Shown piece by piece: positions 9,807 to 16,990 of a DNA stretch of 31,357 nucleotides (position 1 is the stretch's first letter; the number at the start of each line of letters is the position of its first letter). Source of the DNA: Paulinella micropora (lineage: Eukaryota > Cercozoa > Imbricatea > Euglyphida); contig BJOX01000308.1 of assembly GCA_009731375.1 (NCBI GenBank), positions 581,800 through 613,156 of the forward strand, given 5' to 3'. The notes beneath the pieces were generated by a model that was not told the DNA's origin, made no database searches, and saw only the letters and a program-made list of their open reading frames with translations. The position numbers were made by a program, and so were the translations under genes.

Positions 9807-10190
9807 TTATTTTGTCGCTGTGGTGGCGCTCGTAATTATCAGGTCAATGGTCGGTTTTATGTTGTCCATGTAGGCGTATAAAACGCTCTCGTATTCGTCA
9901 TACATAACTTTATATTTTTCAGTGTTCGGCAGTTGTTGGAGGTTCTCCTTTATTTTGATTAATTGCGCGTATGTGTCGGGGTGTGTTGCTGTTAAGTAAT
10001 TGTTAATTTGAGAAATATTCTGTAATGTTTCCTGTGGGGTTGTAATATTAGTTGTTATAATTTCGTTTAAGTAGTCGTTGAGCCTTTTTCTAAATGTTAG
10101 AGTGTCATGGTGTGTGTGATAACGTGAGGTATGGATTACTAATTCGACTTTAGATTTAAGGACGGCGTCGCATACGGGACACTTTGACAT
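9807..10190 (-). CDS. Single C2H2 zinc-finger protein (left copy)
   Basis: 127 aa. Residues 4-25 form a textbook C2H2 finger: Cys4-x2-Cys7-x12-His20-x4-His25. The remainder is helical and lacks further metal ligands, with a C-terminal Ala/Thr tail. A lone finger at the extreme N-terminus suggests nucleic-acid binding or a regulator of element genes, but the partner is unknown. It follows the 118-aa gene by 45 bp, and the gap contains a hairpin. Confidence 0.8.
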   Translation of the reverse strand: MSKCPVCDAVLKSKVELVIHTSRYHTHHDTLTFRKRLNDYLNEIITTNITTPQETLQNISQINNYLTATHPDTYAQLIKIKENLQQLPNTEKYKVMYDEYESVLYAYMDNIKPTIDLIITSATTATK

Positions 10191-10212
10191 GTTATATGTA
10201 AGTTGTTTTAAT

Positions 10213-10237
10213 AAGTTGATTTAAATAAATTCAACTT
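10213..10237. terminator. Hairpin between the 118-aa and C2H2 genes
   Basis: AAGTTGA and TCAACTT arms (7 bp plus two inner pairs) enclose an AT loop. It overlaps the stop codon of the 118-aa gene and lies within 25 bp of the next start. Mirror copy at 23443-23467. Confidence 0.4.
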
Positions 10238-10592
10238 AATCAAATAAATCAACCTTTGTTGCGTTTCGTGATACTATCATGGGCGCCCCTGTTATCTTGA
10301 GGAGAATGAATGGTTCGCCGTTCTTTTTATTGGCTTCATGTGTTTCAATAGTAAATTTATATATAGCATTTTGGAGCGGTTTGAAACCAGACAAAGGGGC
10401 GGTTTTTACATAAATCAACCCGTAAGCCGTGGCGGTTGCTGGTTGGTGTTTGTTGTGTGGATATTTCTCCTTCAGTCTATCACATAATTTAGTTAAAGCG
10501 TTGAAAGAAGCGCTGTTTATTTTCTCGCTCGTGTAAAATTGTAGATTGTCATAGGGGTCGGTGTTCTTAAATTTTGCGGTGATTTCAAACAT
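10236..10592 (-). CDS. 118-aa protein with acidic C-terminal tip (left copy)
   Basis: Starts MFEITAKF and ends KVDLFD. The mix of beta-prone segments with a short acidic, aromatic tip resembles small single-stranded DNA-binding proteins, whose tails recruit partners, but I see no diagnostic motif. It lies beside replication genes, which fits an accessory replication role. Preceded by GATAAAGG near the start codon, a loose form of the upstream motif seen elsewhere. Function unassigned. Confidence 0.7.
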   Translation of the reverse strand: MFEITAKFKNTDPYDNLQFYTSEKINSASFNALTKLCDRLKEKYPHNKHQPATATAYGLIYVKTAPLSGFKPLQNAIYKFTIETHEANKKNGEPFILLKITGAPMIVSRNATKVDLFD

Positions 10593-10680
10593 TTGAGATT
10601 ATAAGCCTTTATCAATATCTTGAATGAGCTTGAGATCGCGGGTCGTATATCTTATATGTATATTTTTTTTAAATAGTATG

Positions 10681-10740
10681 GTAAGCAAAAGTTAAGCAGT
10701 GATAAGCAAAAGTTAAACAAGAAGTAAGCAAAGATAAGCG
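10681..10740. repeat. Iteron-like TAAGCAAA repeats
   Basis: Three copies of TAAGCAAA(AGTTAA) at intervals of about 21-23 bp between the 76-aa and 118-aa genes. Mirrored at about 22939-22998. Regularly spaced direct repeats suggest a protein-binding array, either promoter or origin. Confidence 0.5.
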
Positions 10741-10751
10741 GGGGACATCTC

Positions 10752-10976
10752 TTATAATTCTATAATATATTCTTTTAAGCACGATTTACCACAAAAATTA
10801 TCTATCATATGAAGCAAGCCCGTATCATATATATAATAAATGTCTTCATCTACAAAAGCAAGAGACATCCCGCAATTAACACATAAGTCTGTATTATCAT
10901 AAACGATATCGCCATATACAAAGTCTTCGATATAGGCTTGTAAGTCCAACGGCAATTTAGCAACAATATCTGTCAT
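10752..10976 (-). CDS. Small F-box-like and zinc-binding protein (left copy)
   Basis: 74 aa from MTDIVAK (the frame opens two codons earlier at 10982). The N-terminus, LPLDLQAYIEDFVYG, resembles the first helices of viral F-box-like domains. The rest has Cys34-x2-Cys37 and Cys64-x3-Cys68 (numbered from the first Met), the latter in an FCxxxC context, enough for one zinc site of FCS/MYM-like type. A second protein with the same cysteine plan is at 18359-18550. A ubiquitin-ligase adaptor role is a guess. Confidence 0.65.
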   Translation of the reverse strand: MTDIVAKLPLDLQAYIEDFVYGDIVYDNTDLCVNCGMSLAFVDEDIYYIYDTGLLHMIDNFCGKSCLKEYIIEL

Positions 10977-11124
10977 TATCAATGTAGTCAGGCGGGGGGG
11001 GGCGGGCGGTTGCTTAATTATTCCGTGGGCATATTCTTATTTCTTTTTTTCTTATTTTCTTTTTTTGAGAGAGAGAAAAAATATATAATGTCTATGTGAA
11101 ACAAAAAGAAATGAGAGAAAAAAA

Positions 11125-11471
11125 GCCAAGGTACCTCGGCGGTTGAATGAATGAGATTAAAAAATGCCAAAAGCAAAAACTGCCAAATAAAAAGGAAGCC
11201 CCAAAACATAAAAAAGAAGCCAAAAAAGGGTGGCAAAAAATGGTCTTATAAGTCCAAAATTTGCCCAATTCTCAAGAAGTTAATTTATAGGAAAACAAAT
11301 TTCTAGAAAAAAAGTCTTTGAGAAACGGGCAAAAAATGGTCTTATATTAAGTCCAAATCCTGCCACCCTTTTTCGCAACATTTAAGCCATTTTAAGCCTT
11401 CGTATTAATCGGCACTTTCTCAATAAGACAAAAAAAAATCATATTTCTTCAACTCGCTAAGGTACCTTGGC
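11125..11471. promoter_or_regulatory. Palindrome-bounded noncoding module (left), candidate origin
   Basis: Two related 16-bp palindromes, GCCAAGGTACCTCGGC (11125-11140) and GCTAAGGTACCTTGGC (11456-11471), bracket about 315 bp without a convincing gene. Inside are an inverted GGGTGGCA/TGCCACCC pair (11228-11235 and 11361-11368) and two direct copies of GCAAAAAATGGTCTTATA (about 11233 and 11329). The stretch from 10983 to 11124 is G-rich near the 76-aa gene, then A/T-rich. This is the only sizeable noncoding block in each repeat, so an origin or a small inserted MITE-like unit are both reasonable. Confidence 0.45.
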
Positions 11472-11476
11472 TTATT

Positions 11477-14431
11477 TTATAAATCGTTAAGGTTGTATGT
11501 TCGCTTTCTATACCCCATGATAACATTTCTGAATTTTCGTTGTCGTCCTTCAATTATCGGCTGGTATTTCTCTTTACAATACCCCCGCAAATTGGCGTGG
11601 TTCTTAATCTTATCGGTAATAAATTTATTGTTTTGTAATCGTCGCTCTCTCTTTGTTAAATTCGCGTATAAGTCGCCGTGTTTATATTCGGCGCATACGT
11701 CTTGAATTTGTATAAAGTCTTTTGTCTCGCCTTTCTCATATACCTCATTAAACCACATCATAAAGTCGTCGCAGTTTCTTAAATAATACGCACTAGCACG
11801 CAATACCCGCTCGGGCGTGTTATTCAGTTTAAACCCGTTATTAATAAATACTTTGAATAAGTCCGTTAATATATGAAATAATGGCAATTTATAATCTTTG
11901 ATAAATTCGGTACTCTCATAATACGGGTCTGCCTCGTATATATTGGTTAAATCCTCCATGTCCGCCATTTGTTGCCGTGTCTTAAACAAAGTTGGAAACT
12001 CAATTACTTCTAGCCTTCTTACGCATCCGCCGTCTAAGTGGTCAACGATTGGAATGTCGTTCGCTAAACAAAACATAGTATTAACATTTCTTTTTTCGGC
12101 CGTCTTCTCATAAAGCCCTCGGGCTGTTATGTTGTCTGTGCCCGTTAGTGATTTAATCGAAGCCCCTATTAAGTTATTTTTTGCGCACGGCTCAACAAAC
12201 ACACACGCCCGTTTGTTGTGTAAATTTGCCAAGCCTTGATTTAATTCATCTTTCTTCGGTTTCTCAGTGATAATACCTATATGTGCGTTAATGTAATATT
12301 CGCCCAATGTCCCGCGGTATAACTTTGTCATTAAAGTATCCTTACCATTACCACCCGCGCCAGTTAGTATAAAGAATTTTTGTATTTGTTGCCCATATAA
12401 CCCCGTCGCCATCGCTTGAAGCAGATAATCGCGCACATCGTCATACTGCATTACTTTCTTCAAGAATTCGTTTAATTTTGCTTGCTTGGCATCGCGGGGT
12501 TCATAATTATAGCCCACGCTCATAGAAACATAATCATCAGGCTTACCATTACGAAATTCGCCTTTTACGAAGTCATATACGCCATTATTAAATCCTACTA
12601 AATTTGAATTAATATCAAACGGGCATTTTTTAACCGCATATTTTGCTTTTAAGCATTTTACGATACCACCGCGTGTGTTATAATTTCTTAATTTAATTAT
12701 CATTTGCTTTTGCTTTTTCACGTTTAAATTGATACATTTGCCCCAGTCATTTCGTTTGTCTTCATTGGTCTCTTTCGCATATTTTTCACGCAAAATTCTA
12801 ATAAGATTATCGCTAAATATCATCATTTCATTAAATACGATTGAGCCTAAAAAGTTATGGAAAACGTCGTCGTCTCCCGCATCCCATAAGTGCGCGTTTG
12901 GTGGAAACTCATACACCGCACTATTAAAGCAGATAAACCTATTTTTATATTTCGCGTAGATAAATTCAGCGTAATCATCGCCATTGCCATCCATAAAGGC
13001 TTTTGTTTTTTCGTGGTCATAATCGTCATTGTCAGTTGCTACGGCTACGGCTACGGCTACGGGTTCGGCTACAGGTTTGACCTCGGCTACGGGTTCGGCC
13101 ACTGCTACGGCTACAGGTTCGGCTTCGGCCTCGGCTTTGGCTTCGGCTACTGGTTCGGCCTCGGCTACGGCTTTGGCCTCGGCTTCTTTGGTTTTCTTGA
13201 TTAGTTTTTCAAGATAATCAACGGCTTTATATGGTTGCCTCTTGTGTTCATACCCGTTTTCTTTAGCCCAGTAAATCAGTGAGCCGTATTTCAATAATCC
13301 CTTTGTGCCAGCGTTCCACATTTCAATAATGTCGTCATCACCCGTAAATTTGTCGCTTTGTTTTGAAAAATCAATAGCCAACGATAAGCCCACATCCTTA
13401 TTGATTGTTTCGTGTTTCAAAGCCTCGCAAGCCTCCGCAGTCCAACGAATTGCCCAAAGCACTTTTTGCCAGTCAGTGTAATTATCAGCCATAATAGCGG
13501 GTATCCATTTCACAACCTCCTTTAATTCGTCAGCGGTCGCGGGTAAATCTTTCAATATGATACTGGAAAAATCAAAGCAGTCGCCGTCAGTTATCTTGTT
13601 GTTGGTCGGTGGAATGTCCAACACTTCAAAGACTGCCTCATTCTCATTCCCGTTGGAGATTATCATGACACACGGCGCCCCGTATATCATCCGTATTAGC
13701 CACTGCGGGGGATTAATCGGCGGGTATTTGTCGGGTCGCATTTTCCACTCATACATTTTGCCAGACTTATGAATTGAAGGCGGTAATGTTATTTTTCCCC
13801 AATCATTTTTCAAATCCCAGTCCAATTTGAATTCGCCATTATCGTTATCTCCGACGCGTCGGAGATTATCATTATCATCTCCCGTCAATCGCATCGTTGG
13901 AAATTGTATCATATTCTTGACATTGGATAAATACGGCAGAAAGATATGATAACCGCCCCCGCCAGTTATCGTGCGCGGGGCTAGTTTGATAAATGTTTTT
14001 GTTTCTTCGTCCGTTTTGCTAAAAAAGCCCAACATCGCTTTGAAAATTTCAACAGAAGTAAATTTAAAGCCTTTGACAGGTTTATTATCAATATCTAACA
14101 CGGAGACATTTGAAAATACACCAGTTCGCATCGCAATGTTTTCGCCTTGCTTAAATTTCCACGGCTTGTTGAAGTCCGCGTCGTATTTACGGCCAATTTT
14201 GCCCATTGGTATTCCCGTCGGTTTTCCCTTGGTCATCACGATTTTCTCTCGCACAATTGAATAATTGAGAGTGTCATAAAGTTCAGCATACTCTCTCACT
14301 TTTTCATAATGGTGCGGGTCGTGTTCCCACGGGTTTGCGTCGCTCGTTGCTTTGAATTCATAGACGGCGGGCGTCGTGGCCGTGGTGGTTCCAGTGGCCG
14401 TGGTCGTGATTGTTGTTGCGGTCTCGCTCAT
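11477..14431 (-). CDS. PrimPol-SF3 helicase replication protein (left, complete copy)
   Basis: About 984 aa from the Met at 14431 (MSETATTI). The open frame continues upstream to 14683, with another Met at 14557, but that stretch contains a 30-bp near copy of the F-box gene promoter, so I start after it. N-terminal archaeo-eukaryotic primase domain: VLDIDN (catalytic Asp pair near 113/115), GGGGYHIFL (His near 162), and PPSIHKSGKMYEW (near 217), typical of Prim-Pol. A Glu/Ala/Val/Pro-repeat linker lies at about 416-466. A D5_N-like region (FNNGVYDF) and an SF3 helicase follow: Walker A GAGGNGKDT near 690-700, Walker B VFVEP near 745, and motif C with LANDIP near 790. Such fusions prime and unwind DNA in virophages, polinton-like viruses and plasmids. 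Its stop is 5 bp from a palindrome. Confidence 0.92.
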   Translation of the reverse strand: MSETATTITTTATGTTTATTPAVYEFKATSDANPWEHDPHHYEKVREYAELYDTLNYSIVREKIVMTKGKPTGIPMGKIGRKYDADFNKPWKFKQGENIAMRTGVFSNVSVLDIDNKPVKGFKFTSVEIFKAMLGFFSKTDEETKTFIKLAPRTITGGGGYHIFLPYLSNVKNMIQFPTMRLTGDDNDNLRRVGDNDNGEFKLDWDLKNDWGKITLPPSIHKSGKMYEWKMRPDKYPPINPPQWLIRMIYGAPCVMIISNGNENEAVFEVLDIPPTNNKITDGDCFDFSSIILKDLPATADELKEVVKWIPAIMADNYTDWQKVLWAIRWTAEACEALKHETINKDVGLSLAIDFSKQSDKFTGDDDIIEMWNAGTKGLLKYGSLIYWAKENGYEHKRQPYKAVDYLEKLIKKTKEAEAKAVAEAEPVAEAKAEAEAEPVAVAVAEPVAEVKPVAEPVAVAVAVATDNDDYDHEKTKAFMDGNGDDYAEFIYAKYKNRFICFNSAVYEFPPNAHLWDAGDDDVFHNFLGSIVFNEMMIFSDNLIRILREKYAKETNEDKRNDWGKCINLNVKKQKQMIIKLRNYNTRGGIVKCLKAKYAVKKCPFDINSNLVGFNNGVYDFVKGEFRNGKPDDYVSMSVGYNYEPRDAKQAKLNEFLKKVMQYDDVRDYLLQAMATGLYGQQIQKFFILTGAGGNGKDTLMTKLYRGTLGEYYINAHIGIITEKPKKDELNQGLANLHNKRACVFVEPCAKNNLIGASIKSLTGTDNITARGLYEKTAEKRNVNTMFCLANDIPIVDHLDGGCVRRLEVIEFPTLFKTRQQMADMEDLTNIYEADPYYESTEFIKDYKLPLFHILTDLFKVFINNGFKLNNTPERVLRASAYYLRNCDDFMMWFNEVYEKGETKDFIQIQDVCAEYKHGDLYANLTKRERRLQNNKFITDKIKNHANLRGYCKEKYQPIIEGRQRKFRNVIMGYRKRTYNLNDL

Positions 14432-14442
14432 ATCTTCAACCC

Positions 14443-14494
14443 TTATACCATTGCTCGGCATCTCTTTAATATGTAATTCACATACCCTTAACAG
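14443..14494 (-). promoter_or_regulatory. Promoter of the PrimPol-helicase gene
   Basis: On the minus strand GTTAAGGGTATGTGAATTA followed by CATATTAAAG matches the promoter of the F-box-like genes almost base for base, then a TATAAG box lies shortly before ATG 14431. The region 14432-14663 is otherwise A/T-rich and shared with the divergent 102-aa gene. Confidence 0.65.
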
Positions 14495-14663
14495 ACTTGA
14501 AGGCTCGGGCATGACAACTTTGACATTGTCGGCGCGCGGTGTATCAACGGATAACATTTGAATGTTATATATTTTTAAACATATTTTTTCAAAAAAAATT
14601 AAATAAATATTAATAAAATAATAAATATTTTTATTAAACTTTTTATATACCATATAATATAAT

Positions 14664-14972
14664 ATGAGTATCAGAGGACGCAAACCAACCGCGCCAAGTA
14701 TTCAACCGCCTAGCCAGACGATAAGAAACCCAGACGGCACAACAACCTATATTCGCTATTATCCAAAGGCATTAAAAAACGGCAACATCGTTTATAACAA
14801 ATATGTTCAAACTCTCAAACACGCACCGCCACAACAAAAGACCGCTCAGAAAAAAATAAAGGGTAAAATGGTCAAAGAGATAAAGCCCGCGTTGCTAAAT
14901 TACACCCTTGACGAAATCAACAAGATAAAGCCACTATTGGAGAATAAAAGCATTTTACAATTTGTCAGTTAA
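14664..14972 (+). CDS. Small basic protein, 102 aa (left copy)
   Basis: Begins MSIRGRKPTA, rich in Lys/Arg, Pro and Gln, with a DGTTTYIRYYPK segment and a C-terminal helix. No domain recognised; the charge suggests nucleic-acid binding. Divergent from the helicase gene and convergent with the F-box-like gene. The right copy differs by Tyr33 to His. Confidence 0.65.
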   Translation: MSIRGRKPTAPSIQPPSQTIRNPDGTTTYIRYYPKALKNGNIVYNKYVQTLKHAPPQQKTAQKKIKGKMVKEIKPALLNYTLDEINKIKPLLENKSILQFVS

Positions 14973-15017
14973 TCATGAATAATAATTTCGTTTTTTTTTT
15001 CACCAATCAGATACGTT

Positions 15018-15377
15018 TCATCGGCGGTTATTCACCAAAGCGTGATATAACCCATCAAGTGTTTCGCTGTAATATTCTCCAATCTCTAACGAGTTAGAGA
15101 TATCGTTATCAACCACAGTCTTTTTAATACGCATCAACACCTCGCACATATTCCCTAAGTGTTCTATTTGTGGTATTCTCATTTCAATAAGTCGCATATC
15201 TCTTAATCTATCTCTAATACGCACGTTATTATTAAAACCGCGCATCAGTTTAACATCAAGTTCAACGGCTTTGACGTTCGCTCGCGTCCATCGGTTACGC
15301 GTCCCCGTGTATTCACAGATTAATTTAATCACGTCCTCGGGCAGGCGTGTTTCTCGCATCAGATAAATGTAAGCCAT
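15018..15377 (-). CDS. F-box-like protein (left copy)
   Basis: 119 aa. RLPEDVIKLICEYTG near the N-terminus resembles the LPxDl..I..Y core of F-box-like helices found in many large DNA viruses. The remainder is helical with many Arg and Met. The right copy (112 aa) differs at several residues and lacks seven residues before EYYSETLDG, so this is the most divergent gene of the inverted repeats. A ubiquitin-ligase adaptor role follows only from the weak F-box resemblance. Confidence 0.65.
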   Translation of the reverse strand: MAYIYLMRETRLPEDVIKLICEYTGTRNRWTRANVKAVELDVKLMRGFNNNVRIRDRLRDMRLIEMRIPQIEHLGNMCEVLMRIKKTVVDNDISNSLEIGEYYSETLDGLYHALVNNRR

Positions 15378-15380
15378 CTT

Positions 15381-15432
15381 TATATATATCGGGTTCTCAT
15401 TCCTTTAATATATAATTCACATACCCTTAACG
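15381..15432 (-). promoter_or_regulatory. Promoter of the left F-box-like gene
   Basis: Minus-strand ATATATTAAAGGAATGAGA ends about 20 nt before the start codon and is followed by TATATATA; upstream lies GTTAAGGGTATGTGAATTA. The same arrangement precedes the right copy and, in part, four other genes. Confidence 0.65.
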
Positions 15433-15455
15433 GGCTATAAGAAAAAAATTAAAAT

Positions 15456-15492
15456 CGTTCGCGGGTTGCGGGCTTGTTGCTCGCGGGTTGCT
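15456..15492. repeat. GCGGGTT repeat array at the left repeat/core boundary
   Basis: Two TCGCGGGTTG units and one GCGGGC unit mark where similarity to the right repeat breaks down; the matching array is 19367-19418. Confidence 0.6.
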
Positions 15493-15497
15493 GTTGG

Positions 15498-15776
15498 TTA
15501 GCAACAAATTAAATTATTTCTTCTTTTTATGACGTCCATTCTTTTGCTTATGTCGATTACGTTGTCGATTAGCCATGGATAACCTTTTTTATGGTAGCCT
15601 TCGGCCACGTCAATAATATTTCTTACTTCTTTGTAATCGTCTATGTTCCCTGTTTCTTTGAGTTGGTTTAAAGTGATATATAAGCCATTAATAAGGTTTT
15701 TATTGTTCATCAACTTCAACTCATGAAACGGGTGAATTGCTGGAAAATCCATCGGCTTCAAAATCAGGGCTATCAA
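15498..15776 (-). CDS. Hypothetical protein, 92 aa
   Basis: Helical, with an IIDVAEGYHKKGYPWLID stretch. Starts are possible at 15776, 15752 or 15710; the first two overlap the end of the 61-aa frame at 15721-15906, the last does not. The overlapping part still reads sensibly (HPFHELKL), so the two frames may be one gene with a one-base frameshift. Function unknown. Confidence 0.5.
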   Translation of the reverse strand: MIALILKPMDFPAIHPFHELKLMNNKNLINGLYITLNQLKETGNIDDYKEVRNIIDVAEGYHKKGYPWLIDNVIDISKRMDVIKRRNNLICC

Positions 15777-15906
15777 TAATGATATTGTTAATTTTTGCTT
15801 GAATATACAAATATAACGTATCCAAATATATCAATAATTTCGTGCCGTCTTCGTCTTCAATCGTTCTAATTATTTGATTGAATTTCTTGTTTATCTCAGA
15901 CGACAT
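15721..15906 (-). CDS. Hypothetical protein, 61 aa, possibly the 5' part of the next gene
   Basis: Starts MSSEINKKFNQII directly downstream of TATATAAG and TCTATATA boxes, so the start is credible. It ends in a Ser-rich tail (GFSSNSPVS) where the neighbouring frame takes over, consistent with a frameshift. Function unknown. Confidence 0.5.
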   Translation of the reverse strand: MSSEINKKFNQIIRTIEDEDGTKLLIYLDTLYLYIQAKINNIIIDSPDFEADGFSSNSPVS

Positions 15907-15952
15907 AGACTGCCCTATATAGACGGCCTTATATAGAATGTCTTATATATTT

Positions 15953-16429
15953 TTATAAATTTTTTATTTGTTTTTTAAGTTTGCTTAATTTGTCATTTAT
16001 TGCTTTAATTTCTTCTTTGTTGTTGCTTCTGTAATTTTGAAGGTTCATAATTTGACATTGTAAATAAGCCACAAATTCACATATTTGGTCTGTATTTATA
16101 ATATAATTTTCATATCGTTTATCCTGCCGTTTTTTTAATTTATCACATTGTGATTTGAGTTCGTTAAATTCGTTGCTCTTTAATAATAATTCATTTAAAT
16201 TGAATTCTGTGGTATCGTGTCTTATAAGTGGCTTCGGTTCAAACCCGTCGCCCGCTTGTTGTGTCTGTTGCCGTGTTTTCCTGTTGTGATAATAACGGCG
16301 GGCTATTGCTCGTCTTCTTTCTTTTGGTATATTAGCCATATAACTACGACATTTCTCACATAACTTATAGCCCATAAAGGGCGGACGTCTCTTACACCTT
16401 GAGCATTTTTCACATACTTCGTCATACAT
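15953..16429 (-). CDS. Zinc-ribbon and coiled-coil protein
   Basis: 158 aa from MYDEVCEKC; the frame opens at 16459 but a TATATATAGG box lies between, favouring the inner Met. Cysteines at 6, 9, 12, 24 and 27 form a compact zinc site, followed by an Arg-rich segment (RRAIARRYYHNRK) and a C-terminal coiled coil (EEIKAINDKL). Small Cys-x2-Cys plus Arg-rich proteins are common in giant viruses and their parasites; probable nucleic-acid binder. Confidence 0.7.
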   Translation of the reverse strand: MYDEVCEKCSRCKRRPPFMGYKLCEKCRSYMANIPKERRRAIARRYYHNRKTRQQTQQAGDGFEPKPLIRHDTTEFNLNELLLKSNEFNELKSQCDKLKKRQDKRYENYIINTDQICEFVAYLQCQIMNLQNYRSNNKEEIKAINDKLSKLKKQIKNL

Positions 16430-16541
16430 TTTTATGATACTCCTATATATAAGGCGCAATGATTGAGTTGTTAATTATATGTATTGTTATCGTCCTTGTC
16501 ATAAACCTTATGAGATAAAAAAAATGATAACTACCATATAT

Positions 16542-16916
16542 TTATTTCGTTGCTTCATGCTTTAATTTCCGCCTGTAAGATTTCATATACTCTCGGTTAT
16601 AATTGCGGTTGTATTCTTTATATCTTTCATAGTGGTTTGTTTTAGCACGCCATTCTTTTATATATTCACGACAATGAAAGCATTTATTAATTTCTTTTTT
16701 GCCTTTCATAAATTCATTAATTGGTTTAATAATTCTACAATTATTACAAATATTCATATTTTCTGGTAGTGGTGTTGTCAATAGTCTTTTAACAGAGTTA
16801 TCTTTTATTTTTCTACAATCCGCGCACGCACGAACCCGTTGCCCGCGTTTTCCAATAAACTCATTTTCCAGTTTGCTATGGTTGCCGTAAATACACTTAA
16901 TCAATTGTGTATCCAT
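16542..16916 (-). CDS. Double zinc-ribbon protein
   Basis: 124 aa. Two metal sites: Cys8 and His13 with Cys31-x2-Cys34, and Cys57-x2-Cys60 with Cys79-x2-Cys82. The second (CNNCRIIKPINEF then CFHCREYIKEW) is the Cys-x2-Cys...Phe...Cys-x2-Cys-Arg pattern seen in many nucleocytoviral zinc proteins. The C-terminus is Tyr/Asn/Arg-rich. Shares a 74-bp divergent promoter with the gene at 16991. Confidence 0.75.
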   Translation of the reverse strand: MDTQLIKCIYGNHSKLENEFIGKRGQRVRACADCRKIKDNSVKRLLTTPLPENMNICNNCRIIKPINEFMKGKKEINKCFHCREYIKEWRAKTNHYERYKEYNRNYNREYMKSYRRKLKHEATK

Positions 16917-16934
16917 GTTATAAATATATTATAG

Positions 16935-16970
16935 CACATATCTTTAATATATATTTTAAAGAAATGAGTA
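16935..16970. promoter_or_regulatory. Divergent promoter with back-to-back upstream motifs
   Basis: Plus strand ATATATTTTAAAGAAATGAG serves 16991; minus strand ATATATTAAAGATATGTG serves 16916. Each motif ends about 23-28 nt before its start codon, and a TATATAG box follows on the plus side. Confidence 0.6.
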
Positions 16971-16990
16971 TTTATATAGTATAATATAGG

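Larger units (their letters stand above)
7144..15455. repeat. Left long inverted repeat
   Basis: Mirrors 19419-26534: protein products of the protelomerase, coiled-coil, C2H2, 118-aa, 76-aa and helicase genes are identical where both copies are present. Divergence rises only at the inner edge (one substitution in the 102-aa protein, several plus a 21-bp indel in the F-box-like gene). The inner boundary is a GCGGGTT-rich array. Confidence 0.95.

Noticed and set aside
11018-11236. 72-aa hydrophobic frame (mirrored at 22444-22662)
   Set aside because: It needs a TTG start, is dominated by T-run phenylalanines and lies across the palindrome-bounded repeats; a membrane protein is not supported.
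12890-13217. Frames opposite the helicase linker
   Set aside because: Antisense shadows of the Ala/Glu/Val/Pro minisatellite.
14432-14683. Using the first Met of the helicase frame (14683) or the one at 14557
   Set aside because: The N-terminal extension to 14683 overlaps the divergent 102-aa gene, and the segment after 14557 contains the promoter motif shared with the F-box-like genes.
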